Source of the DNA: JALYZC01 sp963725645
GTDB taxonomy: Bacteria > Actinomycetota > Thermoleophilia > Solirubrobacterales > Solirubrobacteraceae
Assembly (NCBI GenBank): GCA_963725645.1
Contig: CAVRZD010000004.1
Span: 38,692 to 102,691, forward strand
Length of the DNA stretch: 64,000 nt
Reading direction: 5' to 3'
Numbering within the stretch: the stretch's first letter is position 1; each line of letters opens with the position of its first letter. Shown in pieces: positions 57,004-64,000 of this stretch. The notes beneath the pieces were generated by a model. It was not told the origin of the DNA, ran no database searches, and worked only from the letters and a program-made list of their open reading frames with translations. The position numbers were made by a program, and so were the translations under genes.

Positions 57004-57776
57004 TCAGCTGGCGAGGCGGAAGGCGAGCAGGAGCCAGCGATCGTCCATTCGCGCGAGGGCGCGTGCCCCGGGCGGGAGCGGCGCGCCGGCGAGTGCGGAC
57101 GGCGGCGCGAGGCGATGATTTTCCCGACGAGCGCGGAGTCACCGCGCACGACGCGGTCGGCCGACCAGGCGACGAACCGCTGCGCGCACGCGCAGGTCGG
57201 CGTAACGTCGACACCCAGCCAGCAGTTGGGCGCGCAGTGCGGCGCCCAGGCGCGCGCGTCGGCGAGGACGGCCTCCGTGCTGTGCCAGCCGTCGATGAAG
57301 AGCATGCGGACGGGGCCGCCGTCCCACGCGTGCCCTGCGTCCGCCGAGTCCCTGTGCACGAGGCGGACGTGTTCGTCCACGCCGGCCTCCGCCACGTTGT
57401 CGAGGAACTCCTGACGCGTGTCCCGCGGCGGCCGGTCCCTGTACCCGAGCGCGGCCGTGTGGAGGTCCACGGCGACGAGTTGCCCGCACTGCGCGCGCCG
57501 GCAGGCATCCGCGAGCACGACGCTCGAGCGCCCGAGGTAGGAGCCGATCTCCACGACCGACCCGCGGGCCGGCGCCACGACGGCGAGATGGTGGAGCAGC
57601 GCGAGCTCGACCGTGCTGGTGTAGCCCTCGATCGCCGCGGCCTTCGCCAGCGCGTCGGCGAACCCCGGCCCGGCGCCGTCGACGGCGAACGCATCCCGGT
57701 ACAGCCGCACCGCCTGCCGAGCCGCCGTCGCGGCCGCGTGCGCGTGTCGCCGCACGATGCTCCCGTCTGCCGCCAT
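57004..57776 (-). CDS. Class I SAM-dependent methyltransferase (probable frameshift near the C-terminus)
   Basis: ATG at 57774-57776. It reads RQAVRLYRDAFAVDGAGPGF, then VELALLHHLAVVAPARGSVV, EIGSYLGRSSVVLADACRRA (motif I), QLVAVDLHTAALGYRDRPP and RMLFIDGWHSTEAVLADARAW (as in Methyltransf_24), then VVRGDSALVGKIIAS. In the same frame it then runs into the next gene, but a shift near 57110 gives the natural C-terminus ARMDDRWLLLAFRLAS with a stop at 57004-57006. About 257 residues. Same-strand partner of the next methyltransferase. Confidence 0.75.
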
Positions 57777-57839
57777 GGGGCAGAACGTAGTGCCCCAACG
57801 CGGCGGCTGCGTCGTGGAGGCGAACGCTAGGCTCGCGCG

Positions 57840-58592
57840 ATGGCCGTGCCGCTGAGCCATCGTTTGCGCGCGCTGCGCTACAAGTACGGCCCGCTTCCGC
57901 CCACCCGGGCCCGGGCACGACAGGCCGAGCGCTCGATGATCTTCTCGGCCGACGACGAGGCGCGGCCGTCGGCGCGGCTCCTGGCGCTGGCCCGCGACGC
58001 CTCCGCGGCCGCGGAGGGGATTTCGCTCGGACACCTCGACGACCGCGTGCCGGACTCGCCCCATTGGCATCGCCTGTGGCCGGGGGAGCACTACCGGATC
58101 CTGGCCGGGCTGGTGGAGGTTCTGCGGCCCCGAGTGGCGATCGAGATCGGCACCGCCACCGGGCTCTCGGCGCTGGCCCTGCTGGCACGTCTTGACCCGC
58201 AAGCCCGGCTCGTCACGTTCGACCTCGTGCCGTGGCCCGACTACCCCGGCGCGGTGCTGCGCGACGCGGACTTCGCCGACGGACGCCTGACGCAGGAGCT
58301 CGACGACCTGAGCACGGCGGCCGGCTGGGCCAAGCACGCCGAGCTCCTCGAGGCCGCCGACCTGATCTTCATCGACGCCGCCAAGGACGGCTCGCAGGAG
58401 CAGCGGTTCCTCGACCGCTTCGAGGGCACGTCCTTCGTCGGCGCGCCGGTGGTGGTCTTCGACGACATCCGCCAGTGGAAGATGCTGCGCATCTGGCGGG
58501 AGGTCACCCGCCCCAAGCTCGACGTGACGTCGTTCGGCCACTGGTCCGGCACCGGACTGGTCGACTACGCGCCCGGCGCCACTCAGACGTAG
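57840..58592 (+). CDS. Class I SAM-dependent O-methyltransferase-like protein
   Basis: A 250-residue protein, ATG at 57840. Motif I is VAIEIGTATGLSALALLARL, the acidic site is ARLVTFDLVPWPDYPG and DLIFIDAAKDGSQEQRFLDR gives the metal-coordinating IDAAKD of catechol/caffeoyl-CoA-type O-methyltransferases, followed by APVVVFDDIRQWKM. The N-terminus has a basic helix (HRLRALRYKYGPLPP). Divergent from the preceding methyltransferase. Its 3' end overlaps the next gene by 10 bases. Confidence 0.85.
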   Translation: MAVPLSHRLRALRYKYGPLPPTRARARQAERSMIFSADDEARPSARLLALARDASAAAEGISLGHLDDRVPDSPHWHRLWPGEHYRILAGLVEVLRPRVAIEIGTATGLSALALLARLDPQARLVTFDLVPWPDYPGAVLRDADFADGRLTQELDDLSTAAGWAKHAELLEAADLIFIDAAKDGSQEQRFLDRFEGTSFVGAPVVVFDDIRQWKMLRIWREVTRPKLDVTSFGHWSGTGLVDYAPGATQT

Positions 58593-59401
58593 CGCCAGCA
58601 GCGCCGCTTGACCGGGGAGCGGCGGATGAAGGTCATCACGGCCTGGTTGCGGTACCAGCGCACGCGGTCCATCAGCGTCTCCGCGGGGTAGGACGCTCCG
58701 GCACTCTTGGCGGGGTGAACGTAGGTGGCGTTGGTGTACGTCGCTCGCACTCGGTGGTGATGGCGCATCCACGCGTCCACGCGCGCCTCGAAGACCCTCC
58801 CGATGTGCGCGACGGGTGATCGATAGAGCGCGGCGCAGTGCTGGCCGTAGATCGGCGCCGCCAGGTCGTGCCGGCGCGCGAGGAAGACCTGATCGCTGAA
58901 CCCGAGGCCGATCGCGAAGTCCCCCCGCCGCTCGATGGTCTCGCGTTCGAGCGTCGGATCCGTCCAGTTAGGGTTGGCCACGAGGACGCGCGAGTCCCGG
59001 TCCATGAGCTCGAGCGCCGGATCGACCCAATTGGCGGCCTCGCGCAGATCGATGCCGGCATCCCAATACAGCAGCCACGGTGGTCCCGGCAACGTGACGG
59101 CCACGAGCACGCAGTCGGTGTAGTGCGCGGTGCGCCCGAGATCCTTCGGCGTCAGGCCCGTGATCTCGAGCGCGCGCGGCAGGTGGTCCCCAACGAGCGC
59201 GTAGGTGTCCAGCTCGCCCGCCTCGACGAGCGCTTCCGCCCGTCGGACCGCGTCCTCGCGATCGTCAACATCGTTGATGAGCGCCGTCTTGCGAGCGAAG
59301 CGCCTACGGTTCTGCGTCTCGAGCTCCGGGAAGCGACCCGGCCGCAGCACGTCGCGATAGGTGCGCTCGTAGACGTTGGTGACGAGATCGACGTCGGTCA
59401 T
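58583..59401 (-). CDS. Unrecognised GT-A-like protein
   Basis: A 272-residue protein, ATG at 59399-59401, overlapping the upstream GT4 stop (ATGA). It begins MTDVDLVTNVYERTYRDVLR and has ALINDVDDREDAVRRAEALV, then WLLYWDAGIDLREAANWVDP (a D-x-G/D-like site), VLVANPNWTDPTLERETIER and FAIGLGFSDQVFLARRHDLA, ending RRCWRYV. The order, DAG motif and later FSDQ recall nucleotide-diphospho-sugar transferase folds, but I cannot name a family. Context says polysaccharide assembly. Confidence 0.6.
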   Translation of the reverse strand: MTDVDLVTNVYERTYRDVLRPGRFPELETQNRRRFARKTALINDVDDREDAVRRAEALVEAGELDTYALVGDHLPRALEITGLTPKDLGRTAHYTDCVLVAVTLPGPPWLLYWDAGIDLREAANWVDPALELMDRDSRVLVANPNWTDPTLERETIERRGDFAIGLGFSDQVFLARRHDLAAPIYGQHCAALYRSPVAHIGRVFEARVDAWMRHHHRVRATYTNATYVHPAKSAGASYPAETLMDRVRWYRNQAVMTFIRRSPVKRRCWRYV

Positions 59402-60521
59402 CGGGCCGAGGATAGATCCGCGATTCGGCTGAGCGTCCCGAGCGCCACCGCCGCACTGGCCGCCCAGGTGAACCCGGCAGCCCGCTCGCGCCCGCTCGCC
59501 GCGAGCTTCGCCGCGCGCCTCCGGGTCGCGCAGCAGCCGTCCGAGCTCGCCGGCGATGGCCTCGGCGCTCGTCGGGTCGGCGTAGGCGCACCGCGTCGCC
59601 GCCGACCTCCGGCAGGCTCGAGCGATCGGACGTGAGCACCGCGGCGCCCGCATGCATCGCCTCGAGCACCGGGCAGCCCGAATCCCTCGGCCAGCGACGG
59701 GTAGCAGAAGACCGCGCAGCGCTCGTAGAGGTCCGGCGAGGTCGGCGTCCGAGGCGGCCCCGAGCACCCGGCAGCGGTCACCGAGCGAGCGCAGGGCGTC
59801 CAGCGTCGGCCCCGTCCGCCAGCCCGTCCGGCCCGACGACGACGAGCGGGTGCGCGTCCTGCAGCTCCGTCGGGCAGGCGCGCGGTACGCATCCACCAAC
59901 CGCGGGAAGTTCTTACGCGGCTCCAGCGTGCCGACGGCCAGCACGAACCCGTCGGGTGGCGATTCCGTCGGCCGGCTCGGCGGATCGCGCGGCTCGAGCG
60001 TGGGCGAGACCCCCAGCGCCATGACCGTCGTCTTGCTCGCGGCGGCCGGGACCCGCGCCGCGAGCGCGTCAGCGGTCGGCCGCGAGATCGCCAGCAGCGC
60101 GGCCGACCGCGACACGGCGGCGCGCAGCGCCAGCGCGTTCGATCACGGCGGAGCGCAGTGCGGACCGCGTCGCCGGGTCGAGGGCCGCGAGGTCGTAGAC
60201 GATCGTGGCGGTCGGGACCCGCGCGAGGATGGCGGTCAGGTAGCTGTTGGTGGCCAGGCACACGTCGCACTCGCGCGCGATCGCCCGCGCGGCCCAGGGG
60301 TGCCACGCCGCACCGCTCGCCGGGCCCAGGCGCCAGGCGAACCGATCGTCGAGGTCCTCCTCCCACCGCTCGCGCGGCGTAGAGGCGGTAGCGGTGCGGG
60401 TCGTCACGCGCTGCGAAGGGCGCGCGAGCAGCTCGCGCACGACCCGACCGCGGCCGGCGACCTCCTCGGTCGCGGCGCGGGCGTCGATCCCGATCGTCAG
60501 CGCGGTGTCGTGCTCGGCCAT
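59398..60521 (-). CDS. GT4 glycosyltransferase (several frameshifts)
   Basis: ATG at 60519-60521: MAEHDTALTIGIDARAATEE. Pieces in order, in changing frames, are VVRELLARPS, ECDVCLATNSYLTAILARVP, ALLAISRPTADALAARVPAA, VLAVGTLEPRKNFPRLVDAY, GFGLP-type loop remnants and LEAMHAGAAVLTSDRSSLPE. Shifts lie between about 60385 and 59560, at least five. The joined protein is about 370 residues, normal for GT4. Leftward, ahead of the unknown gene at 58.6-59.4 kb. Confidence 0.8.
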
Positions 60522-60566
60522 CGGCGGCCAGCAGACTGGCACAAACCGCTACGCTCGCCCGCGCGC

Positions 60567-61711
60567 ATGCCGGTCCGCCACGTCGGCCTCAACCTGGTCT
60601 ACCTCGTGCCCGGCGAGACCGGCGGCATGGAGGTCGTGGCGCGCGAGCTGATCCCCGCGCTGCGTGGCGGCCGCGCCCGACGTGCGCTTCACCGCGTTCG
60701 TCAACCGCGAGGCCGCGGCCGGGCCGCCGGCCCCGTGGAACGAGCTGATGCCGGCGGTGACCGTGCCGGTCAACGCGCGCAACCGCGTCGAGTGGGTGCG
60801 CGGCGAGCAGCAGCTGCTGCCGCGGCTGGCGCGCGCGCGCGGGCGTCGACCTCGTCCACTCGCTCGCCAGCACCGCGCCCGTCCGCGGCCGCTTCCGCCG
60901 CGTCGTCACCGTCCACGACCTCATCTACCTCGTCTACCCGGAGGCGCACGGCGGCCTGCGGGCGACTGGGCATGCGCGTGCTCGTGCCGCTCGGCGCGCG
61001 CCGCTCGCACCGGGTGATCGCCGACTCGGAGAGCACCCGCGACGACCTCGTCGAGCGCCTGGCGTGTCCGCCGGAGCGGATCGACGTCGTGCCGCTCGGG
61101 CGTCGGCGCGCGCCGCACGTCGAGCGCCGCGCCCGAGGCCGACGTCCGCGCGCGCTACGACCTCGGCGACCGGCGCCGTCGCGCTCAGCCGTGTCGGCCA
61201 AGCGCCCGCACAAGAACCTGCCCCGGCTGCTCGACGCGCTCGCGCTGCTGCCCGAGGCCGACCGGCCCGTGCTCGTCGCTGCCCGGCTACCCGACGTCGC
61301 ACGAGGACGAGCTGCGCGAGCGGGCGCGCGCGCTCGGGGTCGAGCGGCGACGTGCGCTTCCTCGGCTGGGTCGGCCGAGGCCGAGCTCGAGGGCCTGTAC
61401 GCGCTCGCCGCGCGCTTCGTCTTCCCCTCGCTGTACGAGGGCTTCGGGCTGCCGGTGCTCGAGGCGATGGCGCGCGGCGTGCCGGTCGCGTGCTCGGATC
61501 GCTCCGTCGCTCGCCGAGGTCGCCGGCGACGCCGCGCTGCTGCTTCGACCCCGAGAGTCCGCGGGCGATCGCCGACGCGATGACGCGCTGCTCACGGACG
61601 CCGCCGAGCGCGACCGCCTGCGCGCGCGCCGGGCCCGAGCAGGCGCGCGGTTCACCTGGGAGCGCACGGCGCGCGGCGACGCTCGCGAGCTACGAGCGCG
61701 CGCTGGCGTAG
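60567..61711 (+). CDS. GT4 glycosyltransferase (many frameshifts)
   Basis: ATG at 60567: MPVRHVGLNLVYLVPGETGG. In changing frames it continues VTVHDLIYLVYP-like and IADSESTRDDLVERLACPPE, then SAKRPHKNLPRLLDALALLP, ARFVFPSLYEGFGLPVLEAMA (E-x7-E region), ending LASYERALA. The RRVVTVHDLIYLVYPE, SxSTRDDL and AKRPHKNL motifs match mannosyl-type GT4 enzymes. The frame changes about ten times, on average every 100 bases. Joined length is about 375 residues. Confidence 0.8.
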
Positions 61712-62859
61712 CGCTCGGCGACGCGTGCGCGCCGACGCGCGTCGCCGAGAGCCCCGCGGCGCTGCTCGTCGAACCAGGCCGCGGTGCGCTCGCGCGAGCG
61801 TCGGCGCCGCCGCGGTGCGCCGCCACGATCGCCTCGGCGACCGCGCCCGGATCCGGCGCGCCGACGAAGCCGTTGACGCCCTCGCTCGATCAGCTCGACC
61901 GCGGCGTTGTCCTCGCCGGCCACGACGACGCTCGGCGTGCCGCGCGCGGCCGCCTCGATCGACGACCAGGCCGTAGCCCTCGCGCGCGGAGGGCAGCAGC
62001 AGGCAGGTCGCGCGGCCGAGCGCCGCCGTCGACCTCGTCGGCGTCGACGAAGCCCGGGCGCGTCGACGACGTCCTCGCAGGCCGAGCGCGCGCGATCTCG
62101 GCGAGCACGCGCCGGGCGCTCGGGGCCGTCGCCGAGGATCAGCCCCCGCAGCTCGGGCAGCGTCCGGCGCGCCGCGGCCACCGCCGCCGGGACCAGCCGG
62201 CGCCGCTTCTCGGGGATCAGGCGCCCGGCGAAGACGACGAGCGGCGGCGGCCGGCGGGTCGAGCGCGGGCGTGCCCGTCGGTCGGGCCGGCGTACAGGCC
62301 CGCGAGCACCGCACGGCTCGCCGCGCAGCCCCTCCTCGCGCAGGCGCGCGGCGTGCAGGTCGGAGAAGCAGAAGGCCTGCTGGGGCAGCCGGCGCACAGC
62401 GCGCTGGACGGCGTGCGCCGATCGCGCCCGCCGACGCGCCCGAGGTACTCGCGCCAGTAGCCGCGCTCCAGACCTCGAACCAGTCGAGCGACGAGCGTCG
62501 GCCGGCCGGCGAGCGCCGCGCGCGCGCCGAGCAGCGAGAAGTAGGGGAACGAGCAGGTGTGGACGACGTCGTAGTCGCGGCCGTGGCGCAGCAGGTGCGC
62601 AGAGCACGCCGGCCCGAAGCGCAGCGGCGGCACGATGCGGCGGCGGCCGCCCTCGGTGTAGAGCGCCGCGCGGGCGACCGCCGACGACGCGCACGCCGGG
62701 CAGCTCGGGCGGCTCGTCCGCGCGGCCCACTGGCGCAGCGTCAGGTAGGTGACCTCGTGGCCCGCCGCGACGAGCTCGCTCGGCGAGGTTGCGGTACCAG
62801 CGCTCGGCGCCGCCGACGGTGTAGGGGAACAGGCAGTCGTAGACGAGGCAGATGCGCAT
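61690..62859 (-). CDS. GT4 glycosyltransferase (many frameshifts)
   Basis: ATG at 62857-62859: MRICLVYDCLFPYTVGGAER, the GGAE loop, then WYRNLAERARR. In changing frames EVTYLTLRQWA, VHTCSFPYFSLLGARAALAG, ATVVVAGEDNAAVELIERG-like and AARGTPSVVVAGEDNAAVEL appear in order and the end reads RVAERYASARS with the stop at 61690. It converges with, and overlaps by 22 bases, the 3' end of the previous gene. The C-terminal domain is more damaged than the N-terminal; about 390 residues joined. Confidence 0.72.
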   Translation of the reverse strand: MRICLVYDCLFPYTVGGAERWYRNLAERARRGGPRGHLPDAAPVGRADEPPELPGVRVVGGRPRGALHRGRPPPHRAAAALRAGVLCAPAAPRPRLRRRPHLLVPLLLAARRARGARRPADARRSTGSRSGARLLARVPRARRRARSAHAVQRAVRRLPQQAFCFSDLHAARLREEGLRGEPCGARGPVRRPDRRARPRSTRRPPPLVVFAGRLIPEKRRRLVPAAVAAARRTLPELRGLILGDGPERPARARRDRARSACEDVVDAPGLRRRRRGRRRRSAARPACCCPPRARATAWSSIEAAARGTPSVVVAGEDNAAVELIERGRQRLRRRAGSGRGRRGDRGGAPRRRRRSRERTAAWFDEQRRGALGDARRRARVAERYASARS

Positions 62860-62991
62860 CGGGCCGGCACGCATCTCGCACGCGCGTCCGCTACCATCGG
62901 CGCGCCACGCGCCGCCGCTGCGGCGCTTGGCCGCGACTTCCATCGCCGGCGTGCGTTGGCATGTGGCCGCGATCCGCCCGCGGCTGCTGCC

Positions 62992-64000
62992 ATGAGCACG
63001 TCGCCAGACAGACACCGCCTCGCCCGGCCTCCGGGCGCCCGCACCCGACGGCGCCCTCGTCTCGGTCGTGATCCCCTGCCTCAACGAGGCCGAGAACATC
63101 GAGGCGTGCGTCGCCGCGGCCCGTCGAGGCGCTCGAGCGGCTGGGCGTCGACGGCGAGGTCGTCGTCGCCGACAACGACTCCGAGGACGACAGCGCCGAG
63201 CTCGCCGAGCGCGGCCGGCGCGCGCGTCGTGCTCGAGCGCCGTCGCGGCTACGGCAGCGCCTACCTCGCCGGCTTCGCCGCCGCGCGCGGCGAGCTACAT
63301 CGTGATGGCCGACGCCGACCTGACCTACGACTTCAACGAGATCCCGCGCTTCGTCGCCGAGCTCGAGGACGGGCGCCGAGATGGTGATCGGCGACCGCAT
63401 GGACAACATCCAGCCCGGGCGCGATGCCGTGGCTGCACCGCTACGTCGGCAACCCGGTCCTCACCGGGCATGCTCAACCTGTTCTTCCGCACCGGCATCA
63501 GCGACGCCCACTGCGGCATGCGCGCGCTGCGCCGCGACGTGCTGCCGCGCCTGGACCTGCGCACGACCGGGATGGAGTTCGCCTCCGAGATGGTGATCCG
63601 CGCCTCCAAGGAGAACCTGCGGATCGCCGAGTTCCCGATCGAGTACCACCCGCGCGGCGGCGAGTCGCAAGCTGTCGAGCTTCCGCGACGGCTGGCGCCA
63701 CCTGCGCTTCCTGCTCGTCCACAGCCCCGACGCACCTGTTCATCCTCCCCGGCGCGCTGATGGCCGCGCTCGGCACGCTGATCGTCGTGCTCGTCGGTGC
63801 TCGCGCACCTCGACCTGTTCGGCCGCGCGTGGGACCTGCACGCGATGATCGGCGGCGCGCTGCTGATGATCGTCGGCACGCAGGTGCTCGCGCTCGGCCT
63901 CTGCGCGCACGCCTACGGCACGTACTTCATGGGCGAGCAGGACCCGTGGTTCGATCGCATGCGCGCGCGCTTCCGGCTCGAGCACGGCCTCGCTGCTGGG
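62992..64000 (+). CDS. GT2 polyprenyl-phosphate glycosyltransferase with membrane tail, 3' partial (many frameshifts)
   Basis: ATG at 62992, running off the window. In changing frames: LVSVVIPCLNEAENIEACVA, DGEVVVADNDSEDDS, LERRRGYGSAYLAGFAAARG-like, SYIVMADADLTYDFNEIPRF (the DAD metal site), FFRTGISDAHCGMRALRRDV, LDLRTTGMEFASEMVIRASK and KENLRIAEFPIEYHPRGGES. Then come two hydrophobic segments (MAALGTLIVVLVL and AMIGGALLMIVGTQVLAL). This is a DPM1/GtrB-like enzyme that makes polyprenyl-phosphate sugar, usable by GT-C membrane transferases such as the 51.4 kb product. Confidence 0.85.

Overview
This 64 kb window is very GC-rich bacterial DNA with densely packed genes, many GTG starts and many 1-4 base stop/start overlaps. 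The gene content points to the phylum Actinobacteria, probably the class Thermoleophilia (Solirubrobacterales-like): split acyl-CoA carboxylase subunits with a tiny epsilon-like subunit, an MMPL-family exporter, a Streptomyces/Mycobacterium-type sulfite reductase ending in GEGECAV, an archaeal-type methylmalonyl-CoA mutase large subunit, UDP-galactopyranose mutase and a secreted glycine-rich protein. The placement is inferred from gene content, not from a marker gene. I see no rRNA, tRNA, CRISPR array or insertion sequence.

Layout. (A) 0-18 kb is core metabolism. It holds the biotin-carboxylase/biotin-carrier subunit, an epsilon-like subunit and the carboxyltransferase beta subunit of an acyl-CoA (propionyl-CoA) carboxylase, and a methylmalonyl-CoA mutase large subunit; together these outline propionyl-CoA to succinyl-CoA conversion. 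It also holds an MMPL exporter and a tight sulfate-assimilation operon transcribed leftward in the order sir-cysH-TSUP permease-cysD-cysN, plus an ornithine cyclodeaminase-like enzyme, a GST-like protein and an AbiEi/DUF559-type protein. (B) 18.8-21.7 kb carries selA and selB (selenocysteine synthesis and insertion), overlapping by 8 bases, followed by a convergent ferritin gene. (C) 22.3-64 kb is a large cell-surface polysaccharide region. It contains UDP-xylose synthase, a priming polyprenyl-phosphate sugar transferase, UDP-galactopyranose mutase, GDP-mannose dehydratase, a sugar epimerase, a nucleotide-sugar dehydrogenase, a WecG/TagA glycosyltransferase, a Wzx-type flippase, an O-antigen-ligase/Wzy-type protein with a TPR tail, a secreted glycoside hydrolase, many GT2 and GT4 glycosyltransferases and at least five SAM-dependent methyltransferases. 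An amidase, a lipoprotein metallophosphoesterase and an enoyl-CoA hydratase are interspersed.

How the genes fit together. The right-hand 42 kb has every step expected for a lipid-linked, flippase-exported heteropolysaccharide: sugar-nucleotide supply (xylose, galactofuranose, deoxy-mannose-derived and uronic sugars), priming, chain extension, methylation, flipping, polymerisation or ligation, and trimming by a secreted hydrolase. Three overlapping genes at 38.2-33.6 kb (small secreted Gly-rich protein, ligase/polymerase with TPR tail, secreted hydrolase) look like a dedicated assembly/processing unit and are the most interesting candidate for an uncharacterised system here.

Sequence quality. 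Many clear genes are broken by single-base indels. They are isolated in most places, but dense at 8.9-10.3, 14.5-15.2, 45.4-49.5 and 59.4-64.0 kb. Protein similarity continues in the shifted frame each time, so I treat these as one gene each and suspect unpolished assembly rather than pseudogenes. At 24.9-25.9 kb there is a different anomaly: three truncated genes abut, the middle one inverted, which is either a real rearrangement or a misassembly.
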